Program-made: the position numbers and the translations under genes
Part shown: positions 47,151 through 59,584 of the stretch, one piece after another
Layout: each line of letters starts with the position of its first letter
How positions within the stretch are numbered: the first letter of the stretch is position 1
Assembly (NCBI RefSeq): GCF_005239225.2
Contig: NC_133293.1
Span: 7,688,001 to 7,752,000, forward strand
DNA: 64,000 nucleotides
Direction: 5' to 3'
DNA from: Populus alba
Lineage: Eukaryota; Streptophyta; Magnoliopsida; Malpighiales; Salicaceae
The notes under the pieces: model-generated
What the model was told of the DNA's origin: nothing
The model's database searches: none
Seen by the model: the letters and a program-made list of their open reading frames with translations, nothing else

Positions 47151-49363
47151 AAAATGTGAACGACAATGAGAAATAAAGAATGAAAATTTGCATGGCTGAA
47201 ATTAGTGTTTGAGAGAATATCAAACCTTAAACCATTAGATCTACTTTAAATATAGGTTTCATATTTAATAATGTTTTACTAAAATTATGTCCAAAACATT
47301 TAAAACTAGTCATATTGCAATTGATTTATGTGTGTTTGAGTATGTTTGTTTTTAATGTGGTGCCATCCAACTTTTTATGGTTAAATAATTTAAGATCATC
47401 TAATAATAATTGATGATTATGTCATCATATATGTTTGTATTTTTATGGTAGAATATATAAATATTATATGGCAGGAATTCTATGCCTCTATAATTACATT
47501 TATATGGAATTAATTATCATTGCACAATACTGTATAGAGAAATCCTCATATGTCATTATTACTGGAATTTGAATGATATTCTTAAAATATTGGCTCAAAT
47601 AATATGCGCATTGCCTTATAAATATATTTTTTAATAAATATATTACCTCAAAAGAGTAAATATTGTCTAAAAAATATGGTTATTATATGAAAATTGATTT
47701 AGAAATATTTTTTTTCCTTTAAACTAAAAATAAATGTAGTGATTGAAAAATAATGGAAAAATATATTATATTCATAATGGCAGTAATGTCACCTTATTTT
47801 TTTTTTAAAAAAAAAAACAATTGAGTGATCAATGTGCAAATAAGACCTTTGATGCATTCAATCACTTTAGTACTCCCACCCTAGGAAAAACTCTAGGAAA
47901 AAAACAAGAGGAACAAACATGAAGGTTCCCTTTGGAAACACCACAAGAGGCCAAATCGACTGTTAAAAGATTAACATGATGTCATAACTTGTGATGAGGA
48001 TGAGAAGGAAAAAGATTTTTACTCATGATTTGATTTGTATTTTGACATTAATTTTAGAAGTTTTCTAAAGAAAAAAAAATAAAAAATGCCAATTAAATTC
48101 AACTTAATTTACACATGCAAACAACAAATTGATAGGATAGGATAAGAAACCTTATATAGTAGGCTAAAACATGCCTTAATTATGAGCATCATTAATGAAG
48201 TTAAATATTTATTTATTACAAGCCAAGTGGTTGACAGTTGATATCTTAAATTAACAGGGTCATTAAAAAAGAATAGAAAAGCATGCAAGATATTTCATAT
48301 TTCAATCATGAAGTTGTTGATTAGGTTATTACAATTTCATTTGATGTTATATAATGATTTGTTCATTTACATGTTACATGCTTTGTGAACCTAATAATTT
48401 GTTAATTTATATCTTATATACTTCAACAACCTAATATTAAATGTAGTATTTATTATGCAAAAACAAATTGGATGAGAAATCCCCCATGCTTTATTGTTAT
48501 GCTTAGAACTATAATGAGAAATAAATTTTCTCTGTTCTTGCAGATGTGGACATGACTCTGTTGATGTATTGTTACTGTCTCTTATATTGTATTTTAATTA
48601 ATGTGCTATTGTTTTGGAGCTGTGTATGACATTGTATTTCACTTAACTTGTTATTCTTGCGTGTACAAGATACTTACCCTATTTTTAACTTGTATGGTAA
48701 TGTTAAGGTTGTTGTTGTGTTGTCATGTATTGCAGGCTGCTGTAAGTTAGAATTTAAGGTGAGAATATTAGGTATGGATGCTTGGTAGGAATTAAAGCAA
48801 TTCTTTGATATTTTTAGATTGAATCTTCATTTTTTTTTTCACCATTGTTGCTTTTATAATTCACACTTACAATAAAGGCTCACTCATCATTTTCAATATA
48901 TTTTGTACAATATTATTGCTTTCGTTTTCTCAAGGGATTTCATTTATAGTATTTCAGCTTGCATCTATTTAAAAATGTGAGTTGTCTTTCCAATTTATAT
49001 CAATGTTTTTGGTACAACCATGGCTTAATATGAATCACATTTTTTCCCATCCTCATTGCATCCTAATAAAACTACCAAGTACATAATCATTTCTCATACT
49101 GATAAATTCTTGCTGGATAGATGATGGAACAAGTTGTAATATAATTCTTTGTTCATGTTTACAATAAAATTGACAGCAACACTGCAAAACATCCAATGCA
49201 AATCAATTTAATGTGTGATTATTAAATTAAATGTCATTTAAATTTATTATAACAGTTCTTTAGTTTATTGAAATGTATGTATAAAGGTTGTAATACCTCT
49301 CTCTCTATATATAAGAAATATTATGTGTTCATTGAAGTGAAATATTTCTTTCACATTGTAGAT
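47151..49363. other. Spacer between Harbinger ORF1 and ORF2
   Basis: AT-rich, no reading frame of interest. In this family the two ORFs are separated by noncoding DNA, so this is most simply part of the element. Decay or further small insertions may have lengthened it. Confidence 0.45.
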
Positions 49364-50104
49364 ATGGACGCGAATTAGTTTAATAATTTTTTTATAGGGA
49401 TTATGAAAATATCATTAATAATGTTGTTCAATATGTCTCATATGGTTATTGTCGCACCCGACATCGCAGCGGCCCTAAAAAATAATGCTCTCGAGTTATG
49501 GAAAAAGAACAGATTTCTGGCATCCGGTTCTTTTAAGGAAAAATGTCTCGTTTGAGGAGTCGCCACCTAGTATTATGGTCACTAGGAACCCTAACTGGTC
49601 AACAGAGATTCTATGGCTCGGGATTGGTTACGTAAAAGGGAAGATATTATCACCCCTTAAACGTTCTGCCTAAGGCAGACTGCATTGCTGGTTTTTGTCT
49701 TAAATTGCTAAATATTTATTAGTTTATGCTATGATGATTTGTTTATAATATTCCTGACTCTGGCGCCAGGGAATATTCAAGCTCGAATAATTCCAACTCT
49801 GGCGGTGGTAAAAATTCGTAGCTACGAAAATTAAATTAGATCAATATTTTTTATTCCCTACTCTAACATCCATGAATAAATAAATAAAAACAATTTTTTA
49901 TTTTTTTGCATGCACATATTTTTTTATTTTTCTAGCTAAATAAATAAAATACAACGAATAAAAATAATATAAATTTAAACCGGTATTTTTATTCCTGACT
50001 CTGGCGTCAGTGAATAAACCAATAAATTTACATTATTTTTATTAATACATACACATTTTTTATTTTTTCTGTTTTTTTTATTTTTTTATTTTTTCTATTT
50101 TTAT

Positions 50105-50290
50105 TTTTTGGGCTGGGCCCAGCTCAGCCCATGGGGGGCTGGGCTGGACCCAGCTGACTTGGTGGGTCACTGGTCTAGACCAGTGACCCGGCTGGGTGGC
50201 AGGCGTGCGTAACGCATGTCTGCCCGGCGAATCATAATTCACTTGCTACAGTAGCAAGTGAATTATAATTCACTCTGTAGCAGTGAATTG
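50105..50290. repeat. Palindrome cluster in the left LTR
   Basis: Three inverted repeats in a row: a GC-rich one around 50110-50156 (gggctgggcccagctcagcc / ggctgggctggacccagct), a perfect 26-bp palindrome at 50164-50189 centred on TCTAGA, and a perfect hairpin at 50234-50266 with 16-bp arms around a single A. The other LTR repeats the last two at 57867-57892 and 57937-57969. Base composition is far GC-richer than surrounding DNA. Confidence 0.92.
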
Positions 50291-51360
50291 AAATGCAAAG
50301 GGGAGAAGAAAATACTAACCTGGCTCTGGTGCTGCCGGAGGCGAAGATGAAGATCCCACTTGTCGTTCCCCCTCTGCCTTCTCCCTTTTTCTCTTCTGTT
50401 TTGGTTTTCCCTGCTCGTTGTTTTGTCTTCTGTTCTTCACGTTCGTCTTTGTTCTTTTTGTTCTCTCAGTTCATCATCCGGTTATTTCGTGTTTTCGTCT
50501 GTCCCTGGTGCTGGAGATGGTTAAGGCAATGGTCCCATCCCTATATAGTCTCTGTCTCTCCTCCTTCTTGCGGCCCGTTTGCGTTTCCAGGTCTCCCCGG
50601 TTTCCTCCGTTCCTCCTTGTTCGTTCGTCTCCTCTATGCTTCTGCCTGGTGCTGGAGCTTGATGACGAAGACAATGGCGGAGATGTGTTGATTGGCCAAA
50701 GCTAACTTCTCTCCTTCTCTGTTGCTGTCTCTGCTTGTTTTTTTTTGTTAACTGCTGTTTGTTCTTTTTCCCCTGTATTCTTTTGGTTCTTCGTCTCTGC
50801 CGTGCATGGTTTTTTTTTCTTCCCAGTCCCTTGGTTCGTTTCTGTGTTCCTGTTTTAAGCTGGTATAGGTTGGGAAAAGGTTTACTCCTGGTCTGGGGTT
50901 TAACCAAAAAAACTTAGGAGCCTCTCTGGTCTATTTGTATCGGTATCGTTTTCGATTTTGGTTTCCTCTCTCTCTACAACTCTGCCACCAGCCCCTGCTC
51001 TTTGGTGCAGCTCGGTTTTATATAGAACTTGGTGGGTTGGTAACGGGTGGTAGGCTGAGGAACGGCCACCATTAAACGCTCATAACTGAGGCCAACAGAC
51101 GACCATTACTGCTGCAACGTTCGGCCTCCTTTACTGTGGAAAACGGTCGCTGGTTTAAAGAAGAAGATGAACAGCGTCTTCAAAACGACGCCGTTTTGGA
51201 GACAACAGTGGCCATTTTTACTTTGACCCTCGAAGTTTCAAAACTTTTGTAATTAAGCCCCTGGTTTAAACGGTAATTAGCCCCCTGCATTTGCGCACCT
51301 TTTTCAATGTAATCCTTGGATTTTAATTTCGCAATTTGGACCCCAATCGTTAATATTTCT

Positions 51361-51720
51361 TCAATTAAGTCCCTGATTTCATTAATTTAATTAAATCCAA
51401 GTCCAATTAAGTATCAAAACTTATCAATTCTCCAATTAAACCCTTAATTGGATTAATTAAATTAATTCCAAGCTTAATTAAGTCTCAAAACTTTATCAAT
51501 TCTCCAATTAAATCCTTGATTGGATGAATTAAATTAATTTCAAGCTTAATTAAGTCTCAAAACTTATTAATTTTCCAATTAAACCCTTGATTAGATGAAT
51601 TAAATTAATTCCAAGCTTAATTAAGTCTAAAAATTTATCAATTCTTCAATTAAACCCTTAATTGGATTAAACAAATTAATTCCAAACTTAATTAGATTAA
51701 TTCCAAAGTTTAATTAAACC
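51361..51720. repeat. About 61-bp subrepeats inside the LTR
   Basis: Four to five imperfect units built from 'ccaagcttaattaagtctc', 'aaaacttatcaattctcc' and 'aattaaacccttaattgg'. The same block is in the other LTR at about 59060-59420. AT-rich, noncoding. Confidence 0.85.
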
Positions 51721-51884
51721 CTAAAACTTCCAATCATGATGCTCTTAACCCAAATTTTAATTCATTCTTCATTTATTTCATTTTACTTGTTTTTTCATCA
51801 TCATTATTATTTTTTCATCATTTTTTCTTTTCATAAAATAATAATAATAATTAAAATAAAATGGTTAAAAATTGGGTTATGACA

Positions 51885-51898
51885 GTTGCCGCCTCTTT
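51885..51898 (-). other. Polypurine tract
   Basis: Minus strand AAAGAGGCGGCAAC immediately before TGTCATAACCC of the left LTR, the position expected for plus-strand priming of a minus-oriented element. Confidence 0.65.
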
Positions 51899-52249
51899 AT
51901 AATATTTACAATGCAAAGATATTGGAAAAGTTCATTTTCTTTTAGTTTTGTGTAGTAAATTTATAAAGAAAAGTAGATACAGAGAGAACTTTTGCTTCTT
52001 TTTTTTTTTTTTTTTGAAAACTTCGAAAATAGTAGATTGACACATGACCTTAACAAAGAGATGTAGAAATTAAGAAACAAATCATTTGGAAGACGAACCA
52101 TCTCCTTTTTTTTGTGTTTTAATGGATCAAATTATTTTGGGCAACCTGCCCGGTGATAAAAGAATGCGAGGAATTTCGTGAGTGGTCTAATTGTTCCAGG
52201 TGACCTGCCCGATGATTGAAAAAAAAAAATACAAGGATGATTTTTTTTT

Positions 52250-53060
52250 TTTTAGGATGGTCACATTGTAATAGGTTACCTGCCCAGTTGGTATATTGTA
52301 ATGGGTTACCACCCCAGATGGTCACATTGTAATGGGTTACCTGCCCAGTTGGTATATTGTAATGGGTTACCACCCCAGATGGTCACATTGTAATGGGTTA
52401 CCTGCCTAGTTGGTATATTGTAATGGGTTACCAACCCAGATGGTCACATTGTAATGGGTTACCAACCCAGATGGTCACATTGTAATGGGTTACCTGCCCA
52501 GTTGGTACATTGTAATGGGTTACCAACCCAGATGGTCACATTGTAATGGGTTACCTGCCCAGTTGGTATATTGTAATGGGTTACCAACCCAGTTAGTCAC
52601 ATTGTAATGGGTTACCTGCCCATTTGGTAAATTGTAATGGGTTACCAACCCAGATGGTCACATTGTAATGGGTTACCTGCTCAGTTGGTATATTGTAATG
52701 GGTTACCAACCTAGTTGGTCACATTGTAATGAGTTACCTGCCCATTTGGTAAATTGTAATGGGTTACCAACCCAGTTGGTATATTGTAATGGGTTACCTG
52801 CCCAGTTGGTCACATTGTAATGGGTTACCTGCCCAGTTGGTATATTATAATGGGTTACCAACCCAGTTGGTCACATTGTAATGGGTTACCTGCCCAGTTG
52901 GTCACATTGTAATGGGTTACCTGCCCAGTTGGTATATTATAATGGGTTACCAGCCCAGATGGTCACATTGTAATGGGTTACCTGCCCAGTAGAAAAATAC
53001 GAGGGTTTTTTTTTTTTTTTTTCAAAAGTGGTCACATTGTAATGGGTTACCGGCCCAATG
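52250..53060. repeat. Tandem array of about 24 units of 30-31 bp
   Basis: Units alternate between GGGTTACCTGCCCAGTTGG + TATATTGTAAT (30 bp) and GGGTTACCAACCCAGATGG + TCACATTGTAAT (31 bp), giving a 61-bp higher-order period that becomes irregular after about 52770. The array ends near 52985 in T-rich sequence, with one more diverged unit at about 53030-53056. Inside the retrotransposon, 0.4-1.2 kb from the left LTR; a noncoding 3' satellite-like array is common in Tat/Ogre elements. Confidence 0.95.
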
Positions 53061-53094
53061 AGAAAAAATACGAGGATTTTTTCAAAAATGGTCT

Positions 53095-53335
53095 AATTCA
53101 CATAGATTTGAAGGAGGTGGAAAAAATGACATGATAGGGCTCGAAGGCGCACTATTCCAAAAGATGGAAGCTTGAAGGAAATGAGGGCTCGGAGGTGCAC
53201 TCGAAAACGCACTCAAAAGGAGGTAGGATAAGAAATGCACTACTTTTGATGGTCGAGGGCGCGCTCGAAAAGAATTGAGGTGAGGGTTCGAAGGTGCACT
53301 CGAAAGGAGGTAGGATAGGAAATGCACTACCTCAG
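53095..53335. repeat. Second, unrelated short tandem repeat
   Basis: Blocks 'ggaggtaggata.gaaatgc', 'actcgaaa' and 'tcg.aggtgcactcgaaa' recur two to three times at about 90-100 bp spacing. Noncoding part of the retrotransposon. Confidence 0.7.
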
Positions 53336-55654
53336 GAATGAAAAATGAAATGTGGTTGAAAAATACAGAGATTTTTCTGGTGGCCTAATTCTCATTGGTA
53401 GGCTGCTTAGGTTGAAAATTCTAAAAAACATTTCAACAACAATTTCGATCTTTGGCCATTTCAAGTTGGCCTTCCACTTGATGGATTTCGTTGGAATTTT
53501 CTCATATGAAATTTGCAAAACTCATTATCCAATGTCTCAAAGTTTAGATGATATGCATGCATCTTTACCTGATTTGAAATATAGGCCCCCCATTTAGTCT
53601 TCTCGTTGCTTGGTTGGTGAGATCTTGCTATCTGATTTGAGTCATCTTTGGCTTTCTAGTCCACTCGAGTTAGCCTATGTAAGTCTATTTCCATATTTGT
53701 GTGCACAACTCAGCCTTTGTGGTGCCCATCGTGACCCACTTGCTTGCTAAAGATTTTCTGATTCGTCAAATAATTTGAGAGGACCAATCATTACTCCTCG
53801 TTTCACTACTAGAAACATTCGGTGTCACTTGCTGAAAGGATCAAACTGTATTTCATAAACCAAAATGCCCCCTTGTCTTGTTGTAGGAAATGTTCCATCT
53901 CCTTTTTCTAGAATTTTTCCTTCTAAGCACAATGTTGCCCCCTTGTATTGGTCATTGCCCCTAAGTGTGCTCTGTCAGCGACTTAGACAAATTATGGTTT
54001 TAAAAGGCCATTCTTTCATTTCTCTCCTTTTCAGTTTGGTGAAGGAATATGGGTCTAGAATGAATCTTGAAATCTTGATCTTGCATTTTGAAAATAAAAA
54101 TTATTTTGATGTGAGTCTAAAACAATTTGCTTTTGAAATCTTGCAACTCCTTGGTTATTTTCTTTCTTGGAAAAGAGATTATTTGCTCTTGTGTTTGGCA
54201 ATGATATCTTCGGTGAAAATACATCATGAGATGACCTTTTTTCAAAGTGAAGGGCTCGAGAAAAAGCTCAAGGTTTTGTTTGAGAAAAATTTGTTTTTTT
54301 TTTAACACTCATTTTTATCAGCATGAATAATAATGAATAACTTATTCTTGAGGTCATGAATCTTATGAAAAAAATATTTTTTGCATTTTGAGAGCATTGT
54401 TTATTGTTCTAGGTTGCTTGCTTGCTTGATTAGAAAGGACTTCTACAGGTACGTAACGTAGGCTCTGGTTTTTGGCTATGAAAGAAATGGATTCATAAGG
54501 CTCAAAGAGTGTTTCAGGGTTTCAAAGACTAAAGATCACGATCAATAGTTTGACTTTTGGCGTCATTCATATTTTCTTTTGCCGCTCTTCTTTGATTTGC
54601 CCCTCTTTTTTTCTTTTTCATTGCTTTGCTAGAGCATACTAATTTTATCTTGGTTATCACTTTTTCTTGTGATTTGGGCATGCCCCCTAGCATTTGAGTT
54701 TCTTGGACTCTTTTGCCTCTTGGCTTTCTCACGACTTTATCATCTTTCTTGATCATTGAAATTTCACTTGCCCCCAATGTAGGGTGTGATCTTAATCGGG
54801 ATTTTTTATGAAAGAAAAAAATTATTCAGGCTCAAAAAGGGATCGCAAGGGATGTATTTATTTCAGAACGTGAAAGGAATAACAAAGATGGCCTTTCCTC
54901 ATTTCAAGCGCAAGCAACTATGATCAATAAACTTTGACCTCATCTAGTGTGATGGTTTAGTCTTTGCAAAGATGTAATTCATGAGTTATAAGCAACAAGT
55001 TCACTACATACCATTATTCATACATTTAAAAACACATGATTCAAGAGTCATGGGGTAAGGGTGCTTATTCATTTCCTCTTTTTTTTTTTTCCATAATTTT
55101 TTTAGTTTAGTCACCTCTATGAAGGAGTTGCTTGATTCACTTGTCATTCTACAAGTAGAATGTCAAAAATATTATTTTTGAATAAACATCAAATTATCTT
55201 TGAAATCAAAATGCCAGATCAATTTTTTTCAAAACTCCAATAGGGAAACTGATTTTTGTTAAAAGAGATGAATTGCGTCTATGAGATCACACAAGGCTTC
55301 AAAGATGTGTTTGTGAATCTTTATAAGAAAACTCTCTCAGAAAAAAAATGAATAATGATAATCGTAAACATGATTGAATGACAAACTCATTATTTCATTG
55401 AAACTTTGGAAAATAAGTTCAACAAGAAAGAACTTATGACAACATCTTGGGCTATGAATACTGGCATGATAACATATAAAGGGGCTAAACATTTAATGTC
55501 CATTGATTGGAATTTCTAGAATCAATCATTCATTCTCCTTGACAAGGGCATCTTTTCAACAATCAATTGAAGTCATTTGTAGATCATTCTTGACCTAATA
55601 TCACCATAGCTTTATCTTCAAGATAGTTGATTTCTGAGAGTTGGTGTGAAGCAA
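53336..55654. other. Retrotransposon interior without pol
   Basis: AT-rich sequence where a minus-strand pol would be expected. No protease, reverse transcriptase, RNase H or integrase motif was found in any frame; the only open frames are short and unlike known proteins. Consistent with a large internal deletion or replacement. Confidence 0.6.
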
Positions 55655-56654
55655 TTAACTATAGGAATGATAAGTGCCTTGGCAACCACCTTCAGTGAAA
55701 CCGTTTTTTTCAATCGGGTTAGCAATCTTACCTAACCCAATGGCTTGTTCAATCCTCTCAGCTATAACAACCAGGTCAGTGAAATGTTGTGCAGAGCTTC
55801 TAACCAAGTATTCAAAGTACGGAGCTTTAAAGGTGTTGGAAAATAAATTGATCATCTCTTTTTCCAACATGGGAGGATTAACTTGTGCAACTATCTCACT
55901 CCATCTCCGGGCGTATTCTCTTATGGACTCCTTGTTGTTCTTCTCCATAGCTTACAAGCTTAACCGATCAGGGGCCACGTCTATATTGAACTTATATTGC
56001 CTCATGAAGGCATCAACTAAATCTTTTTATTTTTTAACCTTGGTATTGTCCAACCGCATATACCAAGTGAGGGCAGCATCACTCAAGTTGTCTTGGAAGA
56101 AATGAATTAACAGTTTCTCATCATCAACCACCTCGGCCATTTTGTTGCAATATGCTTTAAGATGAGTTATAGGGCATTGAGTTCCTGAATATTTAATGAA
56201 TTCTGGCACCCTAAACTTCTTAGGAATGACAACGTTAGGTACCAAACACATATTGACGGCTTTTACCAGGTCGCACAAATGGTTTCCCTCAATTACCCTT
56301 ATCCTCTCTTTTAGGGCGGTCCATTTTTCCAAATCCTCTTCTTTCACCATCTTGCCCTTTTGAGATTCTTTTTTGCATAGCTTGTTGAAATTCAGATGAC
56401 ACCCTATTTGCCCCCAGATTCTGTGGATCGAAATGAGTTACATGCATATCTTCAGGCTGAGCTATAAGTATTGCTTTTCCGGATTTATCTCTTAAGGCCT
56501 GCTCGAGTAGACTAGTAAGCCTTGTGACTTTTTCCTTAAGATTGTCCACCTCTTTTTGACGTTGGGCTTCCAACTGGGCTCTTTCTTCGTTTTTCATTTG
56601 TCTTTTTCTTGAACGAGTGTTATAAATGAGTTTCAATGGGGACCTATATTTCAA
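55655..56654 (-). pseudogene. Ty3/gypsy gag, Tat/Ogre-like, decayed
   Basis: Gag forms the particle that packages retrotransposon RNA. On the minus strand a charged coiled-coil start (QRQKEVDNLKEKVTRLTSLL, about 56440-56560) precedes the retrotransposon gag domain: VVIPKKFRVPEFIKYSGTQC, FFQDNLSDAALTWYMRLD, then ESIREYARRWSEIVAQVNPP and LVVIAERIEQAIGLGK. A frame change lies near 56290-56350 and two stop codons near 56027 and 55955 interrupt it. The zinc knuckle and everything after are absent. Broken, no restored version attempted. The lineage call comes from the EYARRW...VNPP and ERIEQAI blocks. Confidence 0.85.
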
Positions 56655-57146
56655 CCTGCTAAATGTAAATCATGCAATTACGCAAAAATGCTGAAGCAAT
56701 TAAAAAATGCGTATGAAATGCGGACTTGCCCTTCACGGGGTGACAACCTAATAGAAAGATCCTATTTATTTAGTGCATCAAAGGGGTTGGTCATTATCTA
56801 GTCTCAAAGGGTCTCTCGCATGCTCAGTGATCGTCCTTGAAAAGGTCGATATGAGGCTTACAAGTAGTGTGAAGATAGAGGCCCAGAGTAATATCAGTTT
56901 GGCATATCAACCACTTCCAAGTAAACAATTAAGCGAGAGTTGGATGGTTTCACGAGTCTTACCCAGGCTAAAGCCATTGGGGTACCGTTACTCCCCCACT
57001 TATCCTAGGTTGTAAAGTGTGTGCTCTTAAAGTGATGCATGACAACATAAACAAGGATGCATGCTAAAGAAGTAAATGCAGGAAAAATAAACAAATAAAC
57101 ACAAAAAAATAGCAATAATTAGACAAAAGACAAAGCTTAATCCTAA
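56655..57146 (-). other. Retrotransposon leader between PBS and gag
   Basis: No reading frame of note. It would be the untranslated RNA leader carrying any packaging signal. Confidence 0.5.
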
Positions 57147-57165
57147 GTCCCCAGTGGAGTCGCCA
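57147..57165 (-). other. Primer-binding site
   Basis: Minus strand TGGCGACTCCACTGGGGAC, three bases inside the right LTR. It begins TGG, as expected for pairing with a tRNA CCA end, and resembles sites of Tat/Ogre elements. The tRNA was not identified. Confidence 0.75.
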
Positions 57166-57168
57166 TTC

Positions 57169-59584
57169 TGTCGCACCCGACATCGCAGCGGCCCTAAAAA
57201 ATAATGCTCTCGAGTTATGGAAAAAGAACAGATTTCTGGCATCCGGTTCTTTTAAGGAAAAATGTCTCGTTTGAGGAGTCGCCACCTAGTATTATGGTCA
57301 CTAGGAACCCTAACTGGTCAACAGAGATTCTATGGCTCGGGATTGGTTACGTAAAAGGGAAGATATTATCACCCCTTAAACGTTCTGCCTAAGGCAGACT
57401 GCATTGCTGGTTTTTGTCTTAAATTGCTAAATATTTATTAGTTTATGCTATGGCGATTTGTTTATAATATTCCTGACTCTGGCGCCACGGAATATTCAAG
57501 CTCGAATAATTCCAACTCTGGCGGTGGTAAAAATTCGTAGCTATGAAAATTAAATTAGATCAATATTTTTTATTCCCTACTCTAGCATCCATGAATAAAT
57601 AAATAAAAACAATTTTTTATTTTTTTGCATGCACATATTTTTTTATTTTTCTAGCTAAATAAATAAAATACAACGAATAAAAATAATATAAATTTAAACC
57701 GGTATTTTTATTTCTGACTCTGGCGTCAGTGAATAAACCAATAAATTTACATTATTTTTATTAATACATACACATTTTTTATTTTTTTATTTTTTTTTAT
57801 TTTTATTTTTTGGGCTGGGCCCAGCTCAGCCCATGGGGGGCTGGGCTGGACCCAGCTGACTTGGTTGGGTCACTGGTCTAGACCAGTGACCCGACTGGGT
57901 GGCAGGCGTGCGTAACGCATGTCTGCCCAGCGAATCATAATTCACTTGCTACAGTAGCAAGTGAATTATAATTCACTGCTACTGTAGCAGTAAATTAAAA
58001 TGCAAAGGGGAGAAGAAAATACTAACCTGGCTCTGGTGCTGTCGGAGGCGAAGATGAAGATCCCGCTTGTCGTTCCCCCTCTGCCTTCTCCCTTTTTCTC
58101 TTCTGTTTTGGTTTTCCCTGCTCGTTGTTTTGTCTTCTGTTCTTCACGTTCGTCTTTGTTCTTTTTGTTCTCTCAGTTCATCATCCGGTTATTTCGTGTT
58201 TTCGTCTGTCCCTGGTGCTGGAGATGGTTAAGGCAATGGTCCCATCCCTGTATAGTCTCTGTCTCTCCTCCTTCTTGCGGCCCGTTTGCGTTTCCAGGTC
58301 TCCCCGGTTTCCTCCGTTCCTCCTTGTTCGTTCGTCTCCTCTCTGCTTCTGCCTGGTGCTGGAGCTTGATGACGAAGACAATGGCGGAGATGTGTTGATT
58401 GGCCAAAGCTAACTTCTCTCCTTCTCTGTTGCTGTCTCTGCTTGTTTTTTTTTGTTAACTGCTGTTTGTTCTTTTTCCCCTGTATTCTTTTGGTTCTTCG
58501 TCTCTGCCGTGCATGGTTTTTTTTTCTTCCCAGTCCCTTGGTTCGTTTCTGTGTTCCTGTTTTAAGCTGGTATAGGTTGGGAAAAGGTTTACTCCTGGTC
58601 TGGGGTTTAACCAAAAAAACTTAGGAGCCTCTCTGGTCTATTTGTATCGGTATCGTTTTCGATTTTGGTTTCCTCTCTCTCTACAACTCTGCCACCAGCC
58701 CCTGCTCTTTGGTGCAGCTCGGTTTATATAGAACTTGGTGGGTTGGTAACGGGTGGTAGGCTGAGGAACGGCCACCATTAAACGCTCATAACTGAGGCCA
58801 ACAGACGACCATTACTGCTGCAACGTTCGGCCTCCTTTACTGTGGAAAACGGTCGCTGGTTTAAAGAAGAAGATGAACAGCGTCTTCAAAACGACGCCGT
58901 TTTGGAGACAACAGTGGCCATTTTTACTTTGACCCTCGAAGTTTCAAAACTTTTGTAATTAAGCCCCTGGTTTAAACGGTAATTAGCCCCCTGCATTTGC
59001 GCACCTTTTTCAATGTAATCCTTGGATTTTAATTTCGCAATTTGGACCCCAATCGTTAATATTTCTTCAATTAAGTCCCTGATTTCATTAATTTAATTAA
59101 ATCCAAGTCCAATTAAGTATCAAAACTTATCAATTCTCCAATTAAACCCTTAATTGGATTAATTAAATTAATTCCAAGCTTAATTAAGTCTCAAAACTTT
59201 ATCAATTCTCCAATTAAATCCTTGATTGGATGAATTAAATTAATTTCAAGCTTAATTAAGTCTCAAAACTTATTAATTTTCCAATTAAACCCTTGATTAG
59301 ATGAATTAAATTAATTCCAAGCTTAATTAAGTCTAAAAATTTATCAATTCTTCAATTAAACCCTTAATTGGATTAAACAAATTAATTCCAAACTTAATTA
59401 GATTAATTCCAAAGTTTAATTAAACCCTAAAACTTCCAATCATGATGCTCTTAACCCAAATTTTAATTCATTCTTCATTTATTTCATTTTACTTGTTTTT
59501 TCATCATCATTATTATTTTTTCATCATTTTTTCTTTTCATAAAATAATAATTAAAATAAAATGGTTAAAAATTGGGTTATGACA
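57169..59584 (-). repeat. LTR, right copy (5' LTR of the element)
   Basis: 2,416 bp with the same TGTCGCACCC...GGTTATGACA ends as the left copy. The length difference comes mostly from a T-rich stretch near 57780 and a TAA-run near 59540. It holds the second set of palindromes and subrepeats. Confidence 0.97.

Larger units (their letters stand above)
49450..51884 (-). repeat. LTR, left copy (3' LTR of the element)
   Basis: 2,435 bp, from TGTCGCACCCGACATCGCAG to ...ATTGGGTTATGACA on the plus strand. It matches 57169-59584 almost completely; I noticed around 15 substitutions plus a few length changes in T- or TAA-runs. It holds a palindrome cluster and an AT-rich subrepeat block. Confidence 0.97.
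49450..59584 (-). mobile_element. LTR retrotransposon, gag-only Tat/Ogre-like derivative
   Basis: A 10,135-bp element flanked by two near-identical LTRs, each TG...CA on the plus strand. It is read on the minus strand: primer-binding site at 57147-57165 beside the right LTR, decayed gag at 56654-55655, and a purine tract AAAGAGGCGGCAAC beside the left LTR. Flanking bases GTTAT (49445-49449) and ATTAT (59585-59589) are a 5-bp target duplication with one mismatch; removing the insert plus one copy restores the transposase frame. No protease, reverse transcriptase or integrase frame was found in the 3.7 kb below gag. The gag type and PBS resemble the Tat/Ogre branch of Ty3/gypsy (family knowledge). 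It must have moved, if at all, with proteins supplied by others. Confidence 0.9.

Noticed and set aside
50293..50917. Open frames of 60-132 codons in both LTRs (also 58000-58624)
   Set aside because: They occur on both strands, have biased composition and match no protein; they persist only because the LTRs are duplicated.
52250..53060. CRISPR-like look of the 30-bp array
   Set aside because: Units abut without unique spacers and lie inside a plant retrotransposon.
54529..54777. Lys-rich minus-strand frame inside the retrotransposon
   Set aside because: No resemblance to pol or other retrotransposon proteins; position and composition suggest untranslated sequence.
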